A DNA stretch of 64,000 nt from Sphingobacteriales bacterium (GTDB lineage Bacteria; Bacteroidota; Bacteroidia; Chitinophagales; Chitinophagaceae): positions 310,001-374,000 of the forward strand of contig JADJGB010000010.1 in NCBI GenBank assembly GCA_016708305.1, in the 5' to 3' direction. The position numbers were made by a program, and so were the translations under genes. The notes below the pieces were generated by a model. The model worked only from the letters and a program-made list of their open reading frames with translations, searched no databases and was not told the origin of the DNA. Of this stretch, positions 60,893 through 64,000 are shown one piece after another (position 1 is the first letter of the stretch; each line of letters opens with the position of its first letter).

Positions 60893-63676
60893 ATGAGAAA
60901 AGGAAATCTGTTGGTTTTCCTGTCGATTATAACAACACTGATTTTTTTGTTAACTACCGGCTGTCGTCGTGACAGGGTGGCAAAAACGAGCCCGGTACTC
61001 AGCAGTACCTCAATTAGTGATATCACAGCAGTAAGCGCTGTTGCCGGAGGTAATATCAGCAATGACGGCGGATCTCCGGTTACAGCCCGGGGTTTGGTAT
61101 GGAGTACATCCGCCAACCCTACTTTACAAAGTAACAATGGTAAAACAAGTGACGGCTCAGGTGCAGGTAGTTTTTCAAGTAGCATCACAGGCCTCAATGC
61201 TAATACCACCTATTATGCCAGGGCTTATGCTACTAACAGCATTGGAACAGCGTATGGAAACGAACTGAGTTTTAAAACGTTGAGTACACTGGCTGTTCTT
61301 ACCACCAATCAGGCTGAAGATATTACTGCCACTACCGCTGCATGCGGCGGCAACGTTGGCAATGATGGAGGCGGTGCCATTACTGCCAGAGGAGTAGTAT
61401 GGGGTACTGCACAAAATCCTACCTTAGAAACCAATGCAGGTAAAACAAGTGACGGCACGGGTTCGGGTAGTTTTTCTTCTACCCTCAATAATCTGAATCC
61501 AAATACGACTTATTATGCCAGAGCGTATGCCTCCAATAATGTTGGAACCGCTTATGGCAATGAAGTTACCTTTAAAACTTCTAGTGCGTTAGCTGGTTTA
61601 ACGACCTTTTCAGCTAGTGAAATCACCTCTTCATCAGCAGTTAGCGGTGGCAATATTACTACAGATGGAGGTGCATCTGTTAGCGAGCGCGGTATCGTTT
61701 GGCATGTAATACCCAATCCGACACAGGAAAACTGCATCGGCACCTCCAAAGCAGGCTCAGGAACGGGGAGTTTTAATGCACCGCTCATCATGTTGTCGCC
61801 AAATATTTCCTATTATGTAAAGGCTTTTGCTACCAACAGTGTGGGTACGGCTTATGGAAATGAAATATTTTTTAAAACTTTGAGCACTACTGCATCATTG
61901 GCTACCATTGCCCTCACAGGCATTACTGCCAACTCAGCTACAGGCGGAGGCAATATCACCAGTGATGGCGGAGTAAATGTTACAGCTCGTGGTGTCGTTT
62001 GGAGTGCCACACCCAGCCCTACCATCGAAAACAATTCTGGGAAAACAAACGACGGCAGCGGTAATGGAGAGTATAGCAGCAACCTGACCGGGTTATCTGC
62101 AAATTCCACTTATTATGTAAGGGCTTTTGCCACAAACAGTGAAGGAACAGCTTATGGCAATGAACTGAGTTTTAAAACTCAAAGCGCTGTGGGTACATTA
62201 ACTACTAATGCAGTTGGCAACATCACAACTACCTCGGCAATCAGTGGAGGAAATATTACAAACGATGGAGGAGCTAATATTACAGCACGAGGAGTAGTAT
62301 GGAGCAACGCTCCTACGCCAACTGGGCAAAACAATCTGGGCAAAACTACAAATGGTGCCGGCACAGGCAACTTCACCAGCAACATGACAGGGCTGGCAGC
62401 TAATACCACTTATTATGTAAGAGCTTATGCCACTAATAGTATTGGAACAGCTTATGGAAATGAGCTGTCATTTAAGACATCGGGTTTTCTTGCTTCAATT
62501 ACTACAGATGCCGTAACCAATATCACCTCTGCTACAGCAATCAGTGGCGGTGATATCACTTCTGATGGTGGCAGCGCTATTACTGCAAAAGGTATTGTAT
62601 GGAGTACCTCAACCAATCCGTCTTTGCAGAATAATACCGGAAGTACCAATAATGGTACAGGGAGTAGTGGTTTTACAAGTAATCTTACCGGATTAAGCGC
62701 CAATACGACCTATTATGTGAGGGCTTATGCCACAAATAGCACAGGTACAGCATACGGAAATGAAGTACCTTTTTCAACAATTGGCGCTCCGGCTACTCTC
62801 AGTACAAATACAGTTACAAATGTTACTTCGTCTTCAGCTATTAGCGGTGGCACTATTACATTGGATGGAGGAACTTCAATTACAGCTAAAGGTCTGGTTT
62901 GGAGTACCTCATCTAATCCTACCATTCAAAGCTTTATTGGCATTTCTAACAATGGTTCCGGAACGGCAGGTTTTTCTGCTAATCTTACAGGATTAATTCC
63001 AAATACCAACTACTATGTAAGGGCTTTTGCCACTAATAATGCAGGAACATCTTATGGAAATGAGTTGTCGTTTAAAACATCTACCGGTAATACATTTACG
63101 GATACACGCGACGGAAACGTATACAGAACGATAATCATTGGGGAAAAAACATGGCTGGCTGAAAATCTCAGATATTTACCAGGGGTAGTAGGACCAGCCA
63201 CCGGCTCTGCCTCCATAGCTTATTATTATGTATTTGGCTACAATGGCAACGATATAAATACTGCAAAAGCCAATGCTAATTATCCAATTTATGGTGTGCT
63301 CTACAATGGGTCTGCTGCACAGGTTGCCTGTCCGCCCGGCTGGCATCTACCCACTTATGAAGAATGGTACGATCTCATATCAGCTTTAGGAGGTGAAAGC
63401 AGCGCAGGCGGCAAACTGAAAGAACCAGGTAACCTCCGGTGGAACAATCCTAACGCAGGGGCTACAAACGAAGGTGGTTTTGCAGCGTTTGCCGGAGGAT
63501 ATCGCAATGATGCAGGCACATTTGTAAACAAAGGCGCAATCGGCAGTTGGTGGGGAGGTTCTACCGATGTAAAAGGAAATGCTGCTACCATGAGTTTATC
63601 CTACAGTACTTCAAATGCTAATATTTATTATGCAAGCAAGACCATCGGATTTTCAATTCGATGTGTAAAAAATTGA
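60893..63676 (+). CDS. surface lipoprotein with seven 100-residue repeats and a C-terminal FISUMP domain
   Basis: About 927 residues, intact. I start at MRKGNLLVFLSIITTLIFLL, giving lipobox TTGC (the upstream ATG at 60785 adds a non-signal leader). Seven beta-sandwich repeats follow with an exact 300-bp period: ITAVSAVAGGNISNDGG at about 61020 and its counterparts at 61320, 61620, 61920, 62220, 62520 and 62820. Each ends YYARAYATNSIGTAYGNE or similar. From about 63090 there is a FISUMP domain (DTRDGNVYRTIIIGEKTW, CPPGWHLPTYEEWYDLI, SIRCVKN). Likely displayed on the cell surface with an adhesive or structural role. Confidence 0.9.
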   Translation: MRKGNLLVFLSIITTLIFLLTTGCRRDRVAKTSPVLSSTSISDITAVSAVAGGNISNDGGSPVTARGLVWSTSANPTLQSNNGKTSDGSGAGSFSSSITGLNANTTYYARAYATNSIGTAYGNELSFKTLSTLAVLTTNQAEDITATTAACGGNVGNDGGGAITARGVVWGTAQNPTLETNAGKTSDGTGSGSFSSTLNNLNPNTTYYARAYASNNVGTAYGNEVTFKTSSALAGLTTFSASEITSSSAVSGGNITTDGGASVSERGIVWHVIPNPTQENCIGTSKAGSGTGSFNAPLIMLSPNISYYVKAFATNSVGTAYGNEIFFKTLSTTASLATIALTGITANSATGGGNITSDGGVNVTARGVVWSATPSPTIENNSGKTNDGSGNGEYSSNLTGLSANSTYYVRAFATNSEGTAYGNELSFKTQSAVGTLTTNAVGNITTTSAISGGNITNDGGANITARGVVWSNAPTPTGQNNLGKTTNGAGTGNFTSNMTGLAANTTYYVRAYATNSIGTAYGNELSFKTSGFLASITTDAVTNITSATAISGGDITSDGGSAITAKGIVWSTSTNPSLQNNTGSTNNGTGSSGFTSNLTGLSANTTYYVRAYATNSTGTAYGNEVPFSTIGAPATLSTNTVTNVTSSSAISGGTITLDGGTSITAKGLVWSTSSNPTIQSFIGISNNGSGTAGFSANLTGLIPNTNYYVRAFATNNAGTSYGNELSFKTSTGNTFTDTRDGNVYRTIIIGEKTWLAENLRYLPGVVGPATGSASIAYYYVFGYNGNDINTAKANANYPIYGVLYNGSAAQVACPPGWHLPTYEEWYDLISALGGESSAGGKLKEPGNLRWNNPNAGATNEGGFAAFAGGYRNDAGTFVNKGAIGSWWGGSTDVKGNAATMSLSYSTSNANIYYASKTIGFSIRCVKN

Positions 63677-63783
63677 TAAATAGCGAGTTGTAAAATTAAA
63701 CGAACTTCCCAGTAAAATGAACTGATGACTTAACCCAGAAATTTTTATACCTGAAAACCTGAAAATTATTTTACGAATTAAAA

Positions 63784-63839
63784 CATTAACCGCATTTTTT
63801 CAAAACCAACCCCCACGGACAACCGAAATGCGGTTAATG
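63784..63839 (+). terminator. long-stem hairpin behind the repeat lipoprotein gene
   Basis: CATTAACCGCATTT / AAATGCGGTTAATG is a perfect 14-bp stem with a 28-nt C-rich loop, 107 bp past the stop, with weak T tract after it. Terminator or regulatory RNA hairpin. Confidence 0.5.
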
Positions 63840-63872
63840 TTTATCATTCTATTCAAATAAATAATTTATCCG

Positions 63873-64000
63873 TTATACCTGCTTCTTAAACCTCATCAAC
63901 AGGGATCTTGATTTATTAAAAATATTTCTCCCTAGATCAATCCCTTTTCTACGGATTTTCTGTTCTTCCTCTGGCAGATGAATGAACTCTTGACATTCTT
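63873..64000 (-). CDS. partial CDS, C-terminal 41 residues only
   Basis: Open from the window end to TAA at 63873-63875, reading ECQEFIHLPEEEQKIRRKGI and ending MRFKKQV. Charged and helical, no stop. Too short to assign. The gene starts outside the window. Confidence 0.45.
   Translation of the reverse strand, partial: ECQEFIHLPEEEQKIRRKGIDLGRNIFNKSRSLLMRFKKQV

Noticed and set aside
61020..63090. Regular 300-bp spacing resembling a CRISPR or satellite array
   Set aside because: The repeats are coding in one open frame, differ in sequence, and have no short spacer structure; they are protein domain repeats.

Overview
The window looks like a chromosomal segment of a member of the Bacteroidota, most likely a Chitinophagia/Chitinophagaceae relative. 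Support is indirect but consistent: a SusC/SusD pair, CarboxypepD_reg-type TonB receptors, a propeller/Y_Y_Y/HTH regulator, a Bacteroidota-type promoter (TTTG-N20-TAnnTTTG), ISAon1-type transposase, DUF4254 and FISUMP domains, low GC and AT-rich spacers. It is ordinary chromosome with interspersed mobile DNA, not a phage or plasmid.

Layout. 0-5 kb: end of an alpha/beta hydrolase, then a VWA protein and a MoxR-type AAA+ ATPase split by a 1.4-kb ISL3-family element with an exact 8-bp target duplication. 5-8 kb: HigB/HigA toxin-antitoxin and a secreted S9 peptidase. 8-11 kb: a copper TonB receptor carrying all four OprC-type ligands (CxxxM and HxM) and a small CxGKC protein. 11-20.5 kb: a beta-glucan-type polysaccharide locus (GH16, SusD, SusC, divergent regulator). 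A group IIC intron that has lost its reverse transcriptase sits exactly behind the susCD terminator. 20.5-24 kb: a heme protein, a rhodanese, a CoA-disulfide-reductase-rhodanese fusion and a DUF2892 membrane protein, with two Crp/Fnr-like palindromes; then a MITE-like repeat and tRNA-Cys. 24-27.5 kb: nucleoside phosphorylase, dapF, corA and NUDIX, tightly packed. 27.7-31.9 kb: a large surface protein and a composite repeat island. 31.9-41.6 kb: rhodanese, lactonase, two transporters, DedA, two FKBP lipoproteins, pyrF, GT9 and DUF4254. 41.6-52.7 kb: MFS transporter, aroQ, aminotransferase, M43 protease, a giant AsmA-like protein and metG. 52.7-54.7 kb: truncated repeat plus a decayed transposase gene. 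55-58.4 kb: EptA-like phosphoethanolamine transferase, PAP2 phosphatase and a phosphodiester glycosidase-like protein. 58.6-64 kb: YkgJ-like protein, a small convergent gene, a SHOCT protein, ssb, and a lipoprotein of seven repeats with a period of exactly 300 bp ending in a FISUMP domain.

Many genes are broken by single-base indels, mostly next to homopolymers, and these include metG and pyrF, which should be indispensable. The simplest reading is uncorrected sequencing error, so I annotate these as one gene each and give the breakpoints. The transposase at 53-54.7 kb has denser damage and may be truly decayed.

The observations I consider most worth following are the RT-less group IIC intron, the OprC-like copper locus, a C-terminal module shared by two otherwise unrelated secreted proteins (two hydrophobic segments, the second resembling an internal lipoprotein signal), and the exact 300-bp repeat array.
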